Assembly: GCA_948567375.1 (NCBI GenBank)
Contig: OX419761.1
Location: 21,428,243-21,492,242, forward strand
Direction of reading: 5' to 3'
Source: Lunularia cruciata
Taxonomy: Eukaryota > Streptophyta > Marchantiopsida > Lunulariales > Lunulariaceae
DNA length: 64,000 nucleotides
In this document: positions 50,741 to 64,000 of the stretch, piece by piece
Position numbering within the stretch: the first letter of the stretch is position 1
How the letters are laid out: every line of letters starts with the position of its first letter
Position numbers and translations under genes: made by a program
Notes under the pieces: generated by a model
The model's database searches: none
The model's input: only the letters and a program-made list of their open reading frames with translations
Told to the model about the DNA's origin: nothing

Positions 50741-53700
50741 TATATGATATATCTTATGGTAAACAAAGATCAGAGGTTGGGTGTTATCAAGCCATATCAA
50801 TAATTACCTAGTTGTAATCTATGTCACATAAGGAGTGAACTAGTTATAGTGTCAAGTACATTGAGGACCCTTGAGGAACCACCATGAGAGGAGTAGTCAA
50901 ATATACCATATGCAATCCTCTTGAATATCTACCACACACCAACATAGAAGTAGCTCTGTCCAAAGAGCTACGTAACATATATTGCAAGCTTACACCTACA
51001 ATTTCCAGGCTTAGGTCCATCATGCCATTAATGTTTGGGTGTTACATTGGTGCAGTATTTGGTACATTATTCTTCCAAACAACAATGCATCCTTTTAACA
51101 TAAGGACTTTAGAAGACAAAACCTTATACACTCTCAAGATAGTGCAACTTGCAGTCAATCAAGAGTAGTTGGTGCATTTGTAGATATACATAATCAATTG
51201 GATGGAATTGATGGATAAAGGGTCTATAAACTCTCCCTCAAATAGTGGCATAATATAAGATATCACTATGCTAAGGAATTGCTAATTTATCAAAAGCCAT
51301 CAACATCACTCTCTAAAAGATATTTACCTATTGAAAACATTTTTTGACCCATTTATCCAAATCATCCAAGTCCAAAATTACAATTGCATCACAAAAAATG
51401 GCTATAGGTAAATCTAGATCTTGTCTATAGAGTAAGGAGTAAAGAGAGAAGGATGCTAAGGAGACTTGCCAATTGAACCAATAGCTCATCAAGGTAACTA
51501 GAGATCTCAATCTCCCAAGTGGCCTCTCTACAAATTATATTTATGCAATCTTCTCTTCCTATCTGAACAACTCTCTCTATTAAACCATCTATCTCATGGT
51601 GATCTTCAGATGTAATATGGTGATCAATCAAGGATTTGTCACACAAGACCTTAAACTCTCCCAAAATCTATTAAATTGATCAAGATCTCAATTAGTGCAC
51701 CAAAATGACTAAGAACCCAATCTAGGAACAAGTAAGCTATCCCTTCACTAGACTTATCAAGAAGTACCACTAACTCAATCCTCTTGGAGAATTATTCTCC
51801 CATAATCAAAACATACCAATGTTATCTTGCAATCAATGATAAAGGTCTTGCAAAGTGTAAACTCTAGTAGTAACTCAATCCCATGATAAGTAGTGGGTGT
51901 AACTATGGCACAAGAGCATTGAATGAAGCTCTAATTTGATCGCAAACCACACATCTAGCAACAAATTTTTATTCACTGATTTTTATACTAAACCAATAAT
52001 GACTTTGAAGTAAACTATATGTTTGCTTTACTCAAAAATTTTTAGCCCCTCATAAGTATGTCATGCTAACTATGGTCTTTGAGATGGAAGAAGGGATACT
52101 TCTCACACTATACCATCCTCCCATGCCTAAAGAATATGCTTACCATCCAATCTAAACTGCATGGCTTGCTAAAGGATTGGGTTTCTCCTTGGTACTAAAT
52201 GTATCACCCACAATACTAGTGCAAAGATAGATAGTTCATCACCAAGTCATCATCATGAATATCTAGATGACGTATACTAATATCTACACTCTTTGGATCA
52301 AAAATCTTAATAACTCCTTTTGTTTGTACTAAGAGAGATACCACCAAAGCCCCAATTAACATACATAGAAAGGCAAATGCATGCCAACCTTACACCATCT
52401 CCTCATCCGTCTCACCATGCCAAGTACTCTTATTTGATCATGTAAGCTAGTACATGGGTCTCTACTCAACCCATATGTATCACGGTTCATCACTCTAGGT
52501 CTATGATCAATATGAAATTATATTCCTATAAAATCAAAGCCCATCATGTTTGCTTCTTTGAAAGTTTGTTGGACTCCATCAACAATTTCATTAATTGATG
52601 ATCCATGATCAAATTGAACAAGTTCCCAAATAAGTAGCATAAAAATATGCTACTGCCCACAGTATTGATGAACCCTAAACTCTTGATATGCACTACACGT
52701 GGCCTCCACTGAATTGTTGGAGCAACTAGTGTAGGCCACCAAAAACTTCTTCCACTCATCATCTTGTTGAGTAAGCATTGCTCCAAGCTCCGACACACTC
52801 CAATCAATATGAACCTAGAATAGATGTCCTTTGATTGGTCTCCTAAAGATAAGGGAAGATGTAATATTCTCCTTGAGCTCCACAAAAGCTCTCTTGCTCA
52901 TCTCCCCAACACCACTCTTTATAAGCTTGGTCAAATTTGTCAAGGCCTTGGCAATTGCACTAAAACCTCTCACATATTGACAATAAAATTTTACACATCC
53001 AAAGAATGCTTGCACTATATTCACATCTATAGGTTAAAAAATATATGCAATAGCTTCCATTTTGGTATGCTAAACACCAAGCTCACTAGATAGATATTGT
53101 GACTCAAATGAGTCATACTATCTGATATTGAACTTGTTGTTGAAAGAATCTATACTTTCTAAGACGTAAAGTAAGTCCATAAGATCTCAATCTTTCAAAC
53201 ACCACAAATAAATGTCTCACATGCTCATCTATGGTAGTGTTATAAACCAAATATGTCATCAATATAGCACCAAGAAAAATTAATTCTTACAAGGATCTTG
53301 TCCATCACTTTTTGGAGCTCAATAGGAGTATTCTAACCCAAATAGTAAGAATCTACACTAATACAATATATCCTTATTGTAAGGATCAATAGCCCAAAAC
53401 AATATCTTAGACTTGTTCCCCTCCTTACGGATTGGCAATTGATGATATCCTACTTGAAGATCCAAAGCACTAAAAACCTTTTCATGCTTAACCACATCAA
53501 AGATTTCTTCCTGTGTAGGCATAACATACCAATCAACCCTAGTCTATTGGTTGATATGACCATAATATCTACACATTTATGTATCCATGTAGTTGTTATG
53601 TATATCCTTCTTAGTTGGCATCATTGTGACTAAAGTATACTTTCAATGTGGGATCTCCAACCAACCAAGCTCAAAAAGATCTTGACTCTTGCTCTAAATC

Positions 53701-56700
53701 AAGGCTCTCTCCATATCATTGTATTTGTAGGGATCTCAAAGATTGATGCATCACTAGTCCAAATCAAATACTAGGTCCCTTAAAACATCTAAATCCTTCA
53801 TATTGAAGGCAAAAAAGCTTATATAGCTCCTCAAGAACCCCCAAACTCTCAATCTCTCTCCTCTTCTAAGCTTGAGTCCAATGTTTGGCTCCCAAGTATC
53901 CTTTGTAACTAATGTAGAGGTGGAAGATGCAATATATGGTTGCTACACCATGGCCTTAGAAGCAATATTTTCATCCTTTAAACTGCTAGAGTCCCCAACG
54001 CCATAGGAAAAACTCCCTCTACTTTAGCCACAAGCTCCATAGGTCTTCTAGCTACATCCTAAGTAGACAAAGGATGTATCTCAAGTATACCACACTCACC
54101 TGGATGTACCCCAAGTAGACAACTATCATTATAAGTCATTGGTTGTGTAGCAAGAATATTATACCTACTTGATCTATTACCCTTAGCATATGCTTGAATC
54201 ATCTTGATCAGCATAAAGCTCACAAGTGTCTAATTGGTGATACTTGTCAGGCGTATCCTATGTTACTTCGCCAATCCAAGACTCACAATCTAGGAAAAAT
54301 AATTTAGGTCCTTAGCCTAACCTAACACCTTACACTATTGAAATGGTGATAAAATCAATGAAAAAACTCATTTACAGCTCTCTCTATTGGTAGTGGGCTC
54401 CACCAATTGTTATATTTTTGAGTCCCAAAGAATTCCAAGATCTCTTTTCCAATAAGCATGGGAGGTTAGGAAATTTATGAGTGTAGGTAAAATGGCTCTA
54501 GGCTTCCATACAAGGTTCACCATTGCCATATGTGACCTATAAACCACTCCCACCATCTAAGACTAGCATCTAACATCCAAAATATCATCAATAGTAAGGT
54601 GTAATAGTTTTTGAATCCCATCATAAACACATGGTAAAACCTCTCTAGGTAAGAAGGTTATCCACCAAAGACAAATAATAATAGACCCAAGATCCAACTT
54701 TAGCTACATCCAAAAACATTATAAGATTGGACCTAATGTGTACTTGCCATCATTTGTGTGCAAGAGTCACCCATCAAAGATACATCCTCCAAAATATATG
54801 TTGGAGAAATTGGTTGATGGATAGTGAGATATTGTAGTATATATAGCATCTCCCAAAATATACTAGAACATGGATCTTGTAAACCTTGACCTCAACAAAC
54901 ATGGGTATATCTCTAACATGGCTTTCAAAAAATCACCAAATGAACAGTACCCTTTCTCTCCAAATCTTTTATCCCTAATAAGGAAATGTCTAATGATAGG
55001 ATCTTTTGGTAACCCCCAACTACTAACATTGGTAATAACTCAAGATACCAATAGGCCAAGTGTGCCATATGATGAAGAGAGACTTGTCGAGGAGTCTCAT
55101 CCCTCTCCATATATAAGTACATTTGAGCCCATATATCTACTTACAAGATTATAGGTAGTCCAATGTTACTCCCTCCACTAGATAATACCAAGCAATGGGT
55201 GTGGTATCCAAAAGTAACAAGGTAGCATACTCCAAAAGATCACCGTCAAATTGGTCTACAAGTTATACAAAGGTTACACTCCTAGCTTGCACCAACCTAT
55301 CTACATGATGTTGTTACTCCTTATCAAAACTCCACAATGGAATATCCAAGGTGGATAGAAACAGCTCTACTCATATTCCAAATCCAATTGATCTTCTCAA
55401 GTTCTAGAGTATCCTTTCTATGGGCATTCCTCTCACCAAACCAAGTAATACAACCACTGAAAGCTTATATTGATATCATTGAAGTGAGCGAAGACTACCA
55501 CTACTAACGTAGATAAGTAGGAAATGTACACTTCTTTCACTTGATTACCAACTTGGCCAATAGAATGTTATCTTGTTCTAATAGTCAATGCTAAAACCCA
55601 TGACGTATAATACTACTCTTCCTATTAACCCATCACATGAATTTGCTATTGTTGCAATGGCCTAAGCTCTCATCATAAAACTATCAATCAAATGATTGGG
55701 TTGAATTTGGACAATGAGTTCCTTATATGTGATGTATTATATGGAACCACCCTAGAGATATGTAAATTTGAAATAGACACCTCTCAACATTGGTCTTTTG
55801 TGGCACAAGACCAAGAAATGTAGCCTCCCCCAATGTAAAGTATTGCATACCAAAGTGTAATAATATCCTCTATGGTGTATAGATCTTCTTTGAAAGTCCA
55901 ACCAAATTAAAATCCCCCTTTGGTTGTCCAATAATACAACCCTAAGTATAAGCCTAACTTGTTGAAATGCAAGTCTAGTAGATAACTCTAGAATCTAGCA
56001 ATTGTTGTTTGCCACCAGTCACTAGTAGAAAAATGGATCCCATGCTCCTCAATCAAGTTGGCTCCATCAATAACCACCTCCAAACTAGAACACACCATCT
56101 CTACTCTCACAAAGTATGGCAACTTTCAGTATAAACATGTTGGTGTCTAAGAACAAAGGAGAGCGCATAATCAATTGAACTGCCCCTAATGTTATGTTTG
56201 ACTTGGTAGAAGTAGGTGGCTTACTAGTATTTGGTCCATTTTCATTCCATATCTCTCTACGACACCTACAATATGACATCTAAGAGCTATGGAGGTTGTT
56301 TTTAATGCCTCAAAAAGTATGAAAGATTGCAGAAGTCTAACCTATCTACTAGCGTCTCCTCTCTATACATCCAACTTCACTAATGTTCTATTAAGCTCAA
56401 GAGCACATATTGCGCTCCTAGTCACAACAATGGATGCATCTACTTATATTGATATGCATATGAAATCAAGGGCATCTCTATCACCCACACAAGAGATGAA
56501 AAACCTTGGCATTTAAATCTAATCTCATTTGAGCTATAGCCATGCTAGCCAATCTCTACTCCAACTATTCAATCCATGTAACCATGGTTGTATTAGAAGC
56601 AAGCACATATAGTTCCCCTATTAGGTAGAAGTCCTCTAACTCCATCTCTACTACTTCATCCTCCATGACCCATGGCCCTTCTACCTCTTAACATAACAGT

Positions 56701-58989
56701 CCTACCACTTTGTAACTCCAAGTGTAAGTCAAAGCATTGGTCACTAGTGTGACCAAATCTGTGCCAATGGTCACACTACCTCTAGGTTGGTTGAGATGTT
56801 CCCAAGGTATCATGCATATTAACTTGGGTGCATTATCTCTTGAGATGAGGTCCACCATAAGTCCAACAAGCAACACCACCACTCATTGGTTATTGCTGAA
56901 CAAAAAATGAGAGTAAGGGTCTAGGTGCATTAGACCTTCCACTCACTCTATAAGATTGGGGCTATCTACTGTGTCCTTAAAAGCCAACATGGTATGGGGT
57001 AGTTGATTGCACCCAAGAGGAAGTAATGGCTTTGGATGAGATCTCCCTACCAAACTCAGATATCACCACTCTCTCTTCTACCATGTTGAGCTCAATGTGC
57101 TCTACCAAACTAAAAATAACCACCAAAGTTGGTAAGGTAGCTTGTAATAATGTAACATCATATTCTCTATGTTTTAGCTCTTTATCCCAATATCTCATAC
57201 CAAAATTGGATAGCTTATGCTTCAATAACTCCTTGAGTGAAATTGATCAATCATCTCATGCAAGTGTATGTCTCTTATATACTCTCTCCAACCTTCTATT
57301 TGAACTTTTGCAAGCTCTTCAATCTGTCAATCACACTCCTTAGTAATTTTACCTCAAGCATTATATAACTCCACCATGGGATTACACCTTGGTATTTCAC
57401 TACCTCTTGTAGTAGCACCATCTCCAACTAGTGCACCACTATTAGATACACCAATGCTTCTAGTGCTACTAGAGCTAGAACTTATGAGTGATTGTCTATC
57501 TCTAGAAACTAGAAACTAGAAACTAAGCTTAAGGTCATGGAGATGTAGTTTGGAGAAAAATATAGTCTCCACATTTCAATCTCCTCCATTTTGATTTGCC
57601 TAAACTCATGTTAATTGTCCATAAGAGGACCCAAAGTGTTGGAACAACCTCTTCTATGTCATGAAAGGTATGAACAAAGTTTGGTTCCGCATTTGCTTAT
57701 CAATCACACCAACTATCAAACTCAGATAAAATCATCCAACTCAATGGTACGCATCATACAAGAGTAGTGCCTAGGGCCTTTGGAGGCCCAATAAATTTCA
57801 ACCATGTCCCACAACAATGGTATGGACAAATAATGTGCAATCTCAATTGGACTAGTTCTTGTGTCAAACTTTGCATTGGAATCAATCTCCTCTCACTGGG
57901 ACCTAAGATACTAACTAATACCAAATGCCATTCCATATAACATCAATGTAATATAGAAAAATCCCTCTCAAATCCTCAAAGAACTCCTTTATGATAATGT
58001 ACTCCAACCTACAACTATAACCACCAAGTGCAAGCAACAACCAAACATCACCTACTAATGTTACCTAAGTAGATAGTTTAATTGGTCATCACTCTAGCCT
58101 CATACTTGAAAGGACATCAGTGCAGCACCAATCCAAGCATAAGGGCACCTCACACAAATATGATGCATAAATAAAAAGTAGAGAATGGAAGTGATCCAAT
58201 TACAAGAAGTCCAAATAGTAACCGTCTATCTCACAAATCCAATCAGACTCACTCTGCCACCATTTGGAATTTTACATAATATGAATATATTTTCTACTTC
58301 TACACTATTATTATCACAAAGGATGAGGTCAACTATCCTCTCTAAGCCAAAGCTACATAAATATAGATATAAGTCCACCAATCTCTAGGACAATAAGTGA
58401 AGGTGGATCATTTGGCTAAGGCAACCATCTAGGAACCATAGATTTACATTTCAAATCCTATTGCGCACACTCCAACTTGGGTAAAATTCATTTTGAAATC
58501 TCTAGAAGCCTCTCCAACTCAGGTCAACCTCAAAAACTCTCCCTACTTTAGGAACTCAAAAGAGTGGCACTCCAAAATTTTAGCCAATCAAACTTCTACC
58601 AACTATGGTAGACCTTTTCTACATCTGGCTGAACTTCAAAGCCTCCACTAAATAAAACCAATTCCTCCAATTTTGGTGGATGGGAATCTTTGAATCCTCA
58701 TAACTAGTGTATGAGTTCCCAAATCCAACCTCAATTTTGCACTTGGACTTAATTTGCAACACTCAACTTCCAATTTTACCTTCTTACACTAAAATTGACT
58801 CATGTGTCAATGGGCCTAATAAAAAACCAAATCACAACAACAAACTTGGTAGTGCTTCCATGCAAAATTTCTCAAACTATAAATGAATCTGCAAAATCAA
58901 GTAACACTCAATCAAAAATACCATCAATTATGACAAGCCTAAAGATATCACTTTCTTGCACCTCTTCACCTCTATGTAATCAGTCAATC

Positions 58990-59408
58990 AAAATTCAGAT
59001 CATTACCTAGATCAAAACTTAAATCTAAGCATTCAACATTCAATAAAAACTGCCAACACACCCTAATCACATTGTCAAGCCACACTCATTCTAGGTAAGA
59101 GAATCCAATTGGCTCTCACCAACCTTTGTACACCATAGCAAAAAAAGGCTCAACATAGAAGAAGTGAGCTCTCTAGAGCTACACTTCAAGATATACCTCA
59201 TCTAGAGTAGCCAAGAATCCAAACCTAACGGTGCATCTAACAACCCACCTGACATTGCATATAGTAGCTTAACCGTGCAATCATTTGACATAATACTATA
59301 TCTAATTGCAAATAAGTAGTCCTTGAGTAGTGATTGATTACATGGTGAATGCTAAAACTATCACTCCAACATCCTAGCAATAGCTTTGATGTTGCAAATT
59401 TCATGACA
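58990..59408 (-). repeat. LTR-like direct repeat, right copy (family H)
   Basis: Partner of 50110-50514. In the element's orientation it belongs to the 5' LTR, next to the primer-site-like sequence near 58255. Confidence 0.65.
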
Positions 59409-60616
59409 AAGAAATACAACCTCTTTTGCTTTAAATGTCTTCCAATGATTGAATGAATATTTACATTTGATTGAAGCCTTAAATGGTATCTCCTACATGG
59501 AATTAAAGAAATCTAATGATTGGGGCAGTACAAATATCTATCAAGTTTGTACTTGCTTGCATTTGCATTGTACATTGGATATTTTATCATCTTGACTCAT
59601 CTTATCCTATTGACTTGTACACCACTCATTGCTATCCACAAGTCTTGAAGAAGATACTAATTCTTCACCAAAGAAATCTCCTACTTTTTTTGTCTTTGAC
59701 TTCTTACTACTCCAAAGATCCTGCCTAAAAAAACCTTCAACTAAGAAGAACTTATTCAATTAAGGATCTTCAAAACAATAACACTGCAAAGAGCTACCTT
59801 TGCCTTTAACTATTCTATGGAAGAGTTCTTCTTATAATGCTATCTTTGAGACTAAAATACCACAAGATACATTGAATTTCCTATTACAAATCTCCTTAAG
59901 ATCTACTACTAATCTTTCTATACCTCTATCTTTTATTATCTTATCACTTAAATTTTTCATATGCAACTTCATCTTTGTCATTGTTCCTTTGAAAACTTCC
60001 TCTAAAATTTTGATAAGCAGGTCATGGAGATTTTCAAATGACTTCTCCTTCTTCTTTGTACCAGCTACTTCTTCTTTGGACTTTGCATTTAACAAATCCA
60101 ATATTTACATGGTGATTGTCTCTACCAGGGTTGGTCAATCTAATCCTTGTACATCTTTTTCTTTCTTGAACTCTTCTTGTGAGATCTTCAGCCAAGAGCT
60201 GTCTCCTTCTTATATTCTTCCAACAACTTTGACACTCTTGGGAAATTTGAAATTTAAAATTTGAACAATCTTATAACGTTTGCTATAGACCTTCAAATGC
60301 TAAAATTATGGTGTCAATGGCAAGCCCTTGAGAAGATGTTTCAAAAGAGATAAAGATAACTTCATTTGGACACATAAGAACAAAGGTATAAGCCCCAAAG
60401 TTTTGTGTGTAGAAAAAGATCCTTTGGGTGAAGACTCTTCATATTCTTCTTCTTTGGATTCTTTGTACATTTCCACTTGACTCCTTGTACCTACTTCTGT
60501 TTGAATGTGGACTAAAGAATTCCACAGTAAAAAAAAATTAGCTAAAATGTGAAAATATCTCTCCTTACCTACACAAAAAGAAACAAAAAATATATATACA
60601 TAATTTAGACACCACA

Positions 60617-60897
60617 AGGAGGTTGTGAGGCTATATTTCTACTCCAAGTACTTGATATCCACCCAAAGAAAGTTTGTTGTACAAGTGGATGTTGAGAATG
60701 ATTTTAATAGTGTCTTACATGTATCCATGTTTAAGAGCTTTAAGAAGCTAGTCAATACTTGATAAGTTTTATTACTTTTGTGCAATCCTTCTATAATTCT
60801 CCTTCTTCTCTTTATTATCAACATGGTTTCTCAAAAGAGGGAATGAATATCTTATAATTGGTTATTGGTCTCCAATAGTGAGATCTTTATGGACACC
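60617..60897 (+). pseudogene. Family C retroelement, RT segment (continuation of 48483-49423)
   Basis: After the 11.2-kb insertion the plus strand reads GGCEAI, then LDIHP, VDVENDFNSV, MFKSFKKL and LYYQHGFSKEGMNIL. At the RQGDPLW position, near 60870-60895, it is cut by a family B LTR starting at 60898. These blocks match the minus-strand copy at 36.8-37.1 kb in order. Stops and frame changes show that it is dead. Confidence 0.6.
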
Positions 60898-61702
60898 TAC
60901 AATACCATTAGCTAGACATAGTATCTAGAGGTGGAAATTGTCTTATTAATATCTTGAGAGGTGTTATATATGATGGTCTTAGTATATCAGATAGAGGTGT
61001 CACCAAAATAGTACTTTCACTAATAGGGTAGAGGTATAAAACAACCTCAAAACTTTAGAGTCAATTTTGGAGACCTAAATGGATGAATTAGACCTCCAAA
61101 AAGTGAAAGATTCCCTTTCCTTTGTGGGAAAATGTGTTGCCTTCTCCACCTATTTGTTTCATTGAGATCTTTCCAATGATACCTCACCTATGTAGTTTTG
61201 AGCTTCTTGCAAGAAGATTTCCAAAGATTCCTTCTGGTCAAACTTGTTTGACCAACCAAATAGGACAAGGATCAACATTTAATCCAATACAACTAATCTA
61301 AAGGTGGAGCTCATTGACATTTCATCAATTCATGTAGCTGATCCAAGGGTGGAGCTCTTTTTGAGTAGACATTCTTTGTTATATAATATAAAGTACTCCT
61401 TTGGGGGATCAGAGTAATGAATGATAAAACCTTGTGTTTCTCTTGGGGGTTATCTTGTCCTTGGAACATTCCAATGGTATCGAAGCATGTGTTTTGATCC
61501 AAGAGAGTGGATCATCCTTCTTAGAAGAACATAGACTACTAAGAATAATTGATTTTGAGGGGAGAAAACATAGTGAAATTATAGATTGGGGTGTTTTAGA
61601 GAGAGTATGGGATAAATATTCTTGGAAGACAATTTCCTACACCTTGCTTTCCATTCTTGAATCTGTTCCACATCAAGATTATGTACATCTAGCATAACTA
61701 AG
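60898..61702 (+). mobile_element. Family B LTR with leader, inserted in family C (partial)
   Basis: 60898-61473 matches the family B LTR in plus orientation from tacaataccattagct to ccttggaacattcca. A primer site close to the tRNA-Met type follows at 61475-61486 (tggtatcgaagc). The leader (aagagagtggatcatcctt..., tcaagattatgtacatctag) then matches the family B leader at 31.5-31.8 kb. It is therefore the 5' end of a family B copy. The rest is displaced by the family A element starting at 61703. Confidence 0.8.
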
Positions 61703-64000
61703 TGCATAAAAGTCCAAGGAGAGAAATAAGAGAATGGAAGATCAAAGTGAATGATCACATTAAGACTCTTGAATGAGAGAAACTCTGAATGCCTAGCATG
61801 AACTTGGGCTTTGGTATTTTTAGAGAACATAAAAATCTCTTGAGAAGCTTCTTAAAAGGCATTTTCTTACAGTGCAAGCCAAATTAATTGGGAAGCTTCT
61901 TGAGAAGGTTCCTTCTAGAAGTCACCTATTTGGCATGCAAGCTAAGCTAGTTAGGAAGCTTCTCAAGAAACTTCTTTCTAGAAGTCACTTACTTTGCATG
62001 CAAGATAAGGTAGTCAGGAAGCTTCCCAAGAAGGTTCATCATAGAAATCACCTCTTGGCATGGATATTATCCAATACTTGGAAGGTACTTAGTAGCTTCC
62101 TAGATGCTTCTAGAATATTCTTATAATTTTTGGTTAATTTAACCTATTTTTTACTTTTTTAGTCTTGATTAACTTGTGTATAAACTCGATATTGTTACAT
62201 ATTCCTCCATTGCTAGTTGGTGACATCCTTGTCACCATTGAAGCTTCAAACTCTTGGATGGTTGTTTGTGTATTATAAAGATGAGAAGAGGCACCTAAGT
62301 AGCATCATGAAGGGTATACCTTTCCAAACTACTTTGTACTTAGTATGTTGTTGGCAACCATGTTGAATGTAGCGACATGGAAGGATATGATCAACTTCAT
62401 ACTCTTCATGATTATTGATTTAGATAAGAGGAGGAGGTTGGATACAAGAGGAAATGGAAAATGGATTAGAAACAAAAGGTTTCAACTTGGAAACATGAAA
62501 GAAAATGTCAATTTTCATATGACAAGGCAAGGCAAATTGATAAGCAATAGAAGAAATGATTAAAATGGACATAAAATGGATGTTTCTAATTAGGAATTGA
62601 TAAACTTGGGTATCAAGTAGGATGGGTAGGTTACTAGAAGAAAGCATGATCTTATCACCAAGTTGAAAGGTGAGATCGTGACAATGTTAGTCCATGTATT
62701 GTTTTTGATGATTTTAGCAACAAGTAGATGAGATTTAGCTTGTTGTAGAGATTGGGATATTGTGGTCAAGAAGGTGGAAGTATGAGAGACACAAGATGGA
62801 GGAGTAGCAAGAAAGGAATCTAGAACAAGTGGACCTTGGCAAAATTAAGAAAGAAGAGAGAATCTAATGCTAACCTTCATAGAAGTATTGTAGGTAAACT
62901 CAATAACTACAATATATTCATCCCAATTGATATGGTGAACATTGACAAAAACACAAAGCATATCTTCCAAGGTACAATTTACACTTTTTTTCCATCAGTT
63001 TGAGGATGATAGGCCATAGATAAAGCAAGCTTAGTGCTAAGTAGTTGGAAGAGTGTGTGCCAAAATTTGCCAATGAATCAAGGATCATGGTCAAAGATGA
63101 GTACACAAGGCATCCAATGATGCTTGAAGATATTCTTCAAGTAGATCTAGGCCAATATTGGAGCATCCACTATATCAAAAGTTGGTGCCAAATGGATTTT
63201 CTTACTAAGCTTATCAACAAACATCACAATTATTGTGTGACCTTGCTTTGTCTTGGGTAATGATATGATGAGATCTAAGCTCATGTGTTCCCATTGAGCA
63301 AATGAAATGGAAAGTGGTTGAAAGTTTCTATTTGGTTTTGGTTATTGGTCTTGTTGCATTGGCAGCTCTCACAAGATTGGACAAATTCTCAAACCTCTTA
63401 TGCCATCTTGAGCCACCACCATTGGCATTCTAGGGTACTCACAGTCATCTCCACACCCATGTGACCAACTATTAATAAGTCATGGGCTTCTTGAAGGCAC
63501 ATAAGTTGTAGATTACCCTTGGTTAGAACATAGATCCAATTCTCATAGAATAGAAGGCCTTTCTTGATAGAGAAGGTGTTGTATTCCTTTTTTGTGTGCT
63601 ACAAGATGATCTTGTACTATCTAAAAGAAGAGGTCTTGTTGTAAATCCGTCCTAAACTCTATTTGGACATTTTTGAGTCAATTGACATTATTGTAGTTGC
63701 CACCGTGATGAGAAGAAGAGTCTTCAAATCAAGTCACTATGATAGAGCATCAAGGATTACATAATACCTAGTAGGTTTGTACTCAAGTTTGATGTCAAAT
63801 AACTATCATTGTTCCTCCCATCAATGATGTCAACTTTTGATGTGCTCCAAATGTAATATCTACAACAAGGGTTTGTGATCAGTTTGCATGATCACTTGTT
63901 TTCCTAGGAGATAATGTCTCCATACCTTGGTAGCATATATCATTGCTAGTTATTCTCAATCTTGAGCAAAGTAATTACTTTTTGTAGTGTTTAGTCGGTG
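61703..64000 (-). mobile_element. Family A chromovirus inserted in the family B leader (runs off the window)
   Basis: The 3' LTR in its own orientation is 61703-62199 (plus-strand end attgttaca), preceded on the minus strand by a purine stretch (atggaggaata). Moving right on the minus strand lie the chromodomain (about 62215-62420), the integrase core and its zinc-binding part (QSCESCQ near 63370), and an RNase H segment reaching 64000. The copy is broken several times. The other LTR is outside the window, so its target duplication cannot be checked. Confidence 0.85.

Larger units (their letters stand above)
49424..60616 (-). mobile_element. 11.2-kb insertion carrying a Ty3/gypsy element, family H (broken)
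   Basis: The insertion interrupts a family C RT. It begins tg and ends ca, and is flanked by gggag (49419-49423) and aggag (60617-60621), a probable 5-bp target duplication. On the minus strand there is a gag-like region with a zinc knuckle ending GHTSDQC (56734-56775). RT is at about 53700-53250 (MPTQEEIFDVV, FSALDLQVGYHQLPI), the RT-RNase H connection at 53030-52815, and the integrase core at about 51960-51330 (SKRIELVVLLDKSSEG). No chromodomain is seen. Diverged direct repeats at about 50110-50514 and 58990-59408 are taken as parts of its LTRs. A primer-site-like tggtggcagagt is on the minus strand near 58251-58262. LTR ends are unresolved, and 59.4-60.6 kb may be a further insertion. Coding is broken more than ten times. 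Confidence 0.75.

Noticed and set aside
59800-60264. 154-codon plus-strand frame in the right part of the family H insertion
   Set aside because: Ser/Phe-rich translation of an AT-rich strand, with a Lys/Glu-rich frame on the opposite strand and no recognised domain. Not supported as a gene.

Overview
The window looks like nuclear DNA of a land plant, most likely a moss of the Physcomitrium type. Three things point that way: an intronless plant-specific VQ-motif gene, large blocks of nested Ty3/gypsy chromoviruses, and a C2H2 finger/reverse transcriptase element family that I remember from bryophyte genomes. The species is inference; the element structures are read from the sequence. No rRNA, tRNA, CRISPR array or bacterial operon is visible.

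Layout. 1-3.2 kb: decayed repeats, namely the 3' end and LTR of one LTR element, then a lone LTR relic of family A. 3.2-17.0 kb: DNA with normal CpG content and no recognisable repeats. It holds the only convincing host gene, a 266-aa MKS1-like VQ protein (12714-13514, minus) with a GA-rich leader and two upstream W-boxes. 17.0-17.8 kb: the C-terminal end of a family C element that still keeps many CpGs. 17.8-22.8 kb: nothing identifiable except weak promoter-like and hairpin signals. 22.9-38.3 kb: a three-layer nest. A minus-strand family C element is split by a plus-strand chromovirus (family A, 24522-36677), which is split in its gag by a minus-strand chromovirus (family B, 25865-32533). 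Target duplications support both LTR insertions. 38.3-45.0 kb: AT-rich DNA, then CpG-normal DNA with perfect short-loop hairpins. 45.0-46.6 kb: a fold-back sequence and a degenerate minisatellite. 47.0-48.5 kb: two family A ends in opposite orientation, lying against a plus-strand family C element (48483-49423 and 60617-60897). That element is split by an 11.2-kb insertion containing a minus-strand gypsy element (family H). 60.9-64.0 kb: the same C element is cut again by a family B LTR, whose leader is cut by a family A element that runs off the window.

The elements show who jumped into whom. Family C is the oldest layer and was hit repeatedly. Families A and B each inserted into the other, so their active periods overlapped. 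All copies are fossils. The TE blocks are almost free of CpG, as expected after long cytosine methylation.

The most interesting item is family C. Its copies together show an N-terminal C2H2 finger, an RT with an ADD box, a C-x-C...H knuckle, and a C-terminal HD/AD/ADV...DP segment. That order resembles R2-type non-LTR retroelements with a restriction-like endonuclease.
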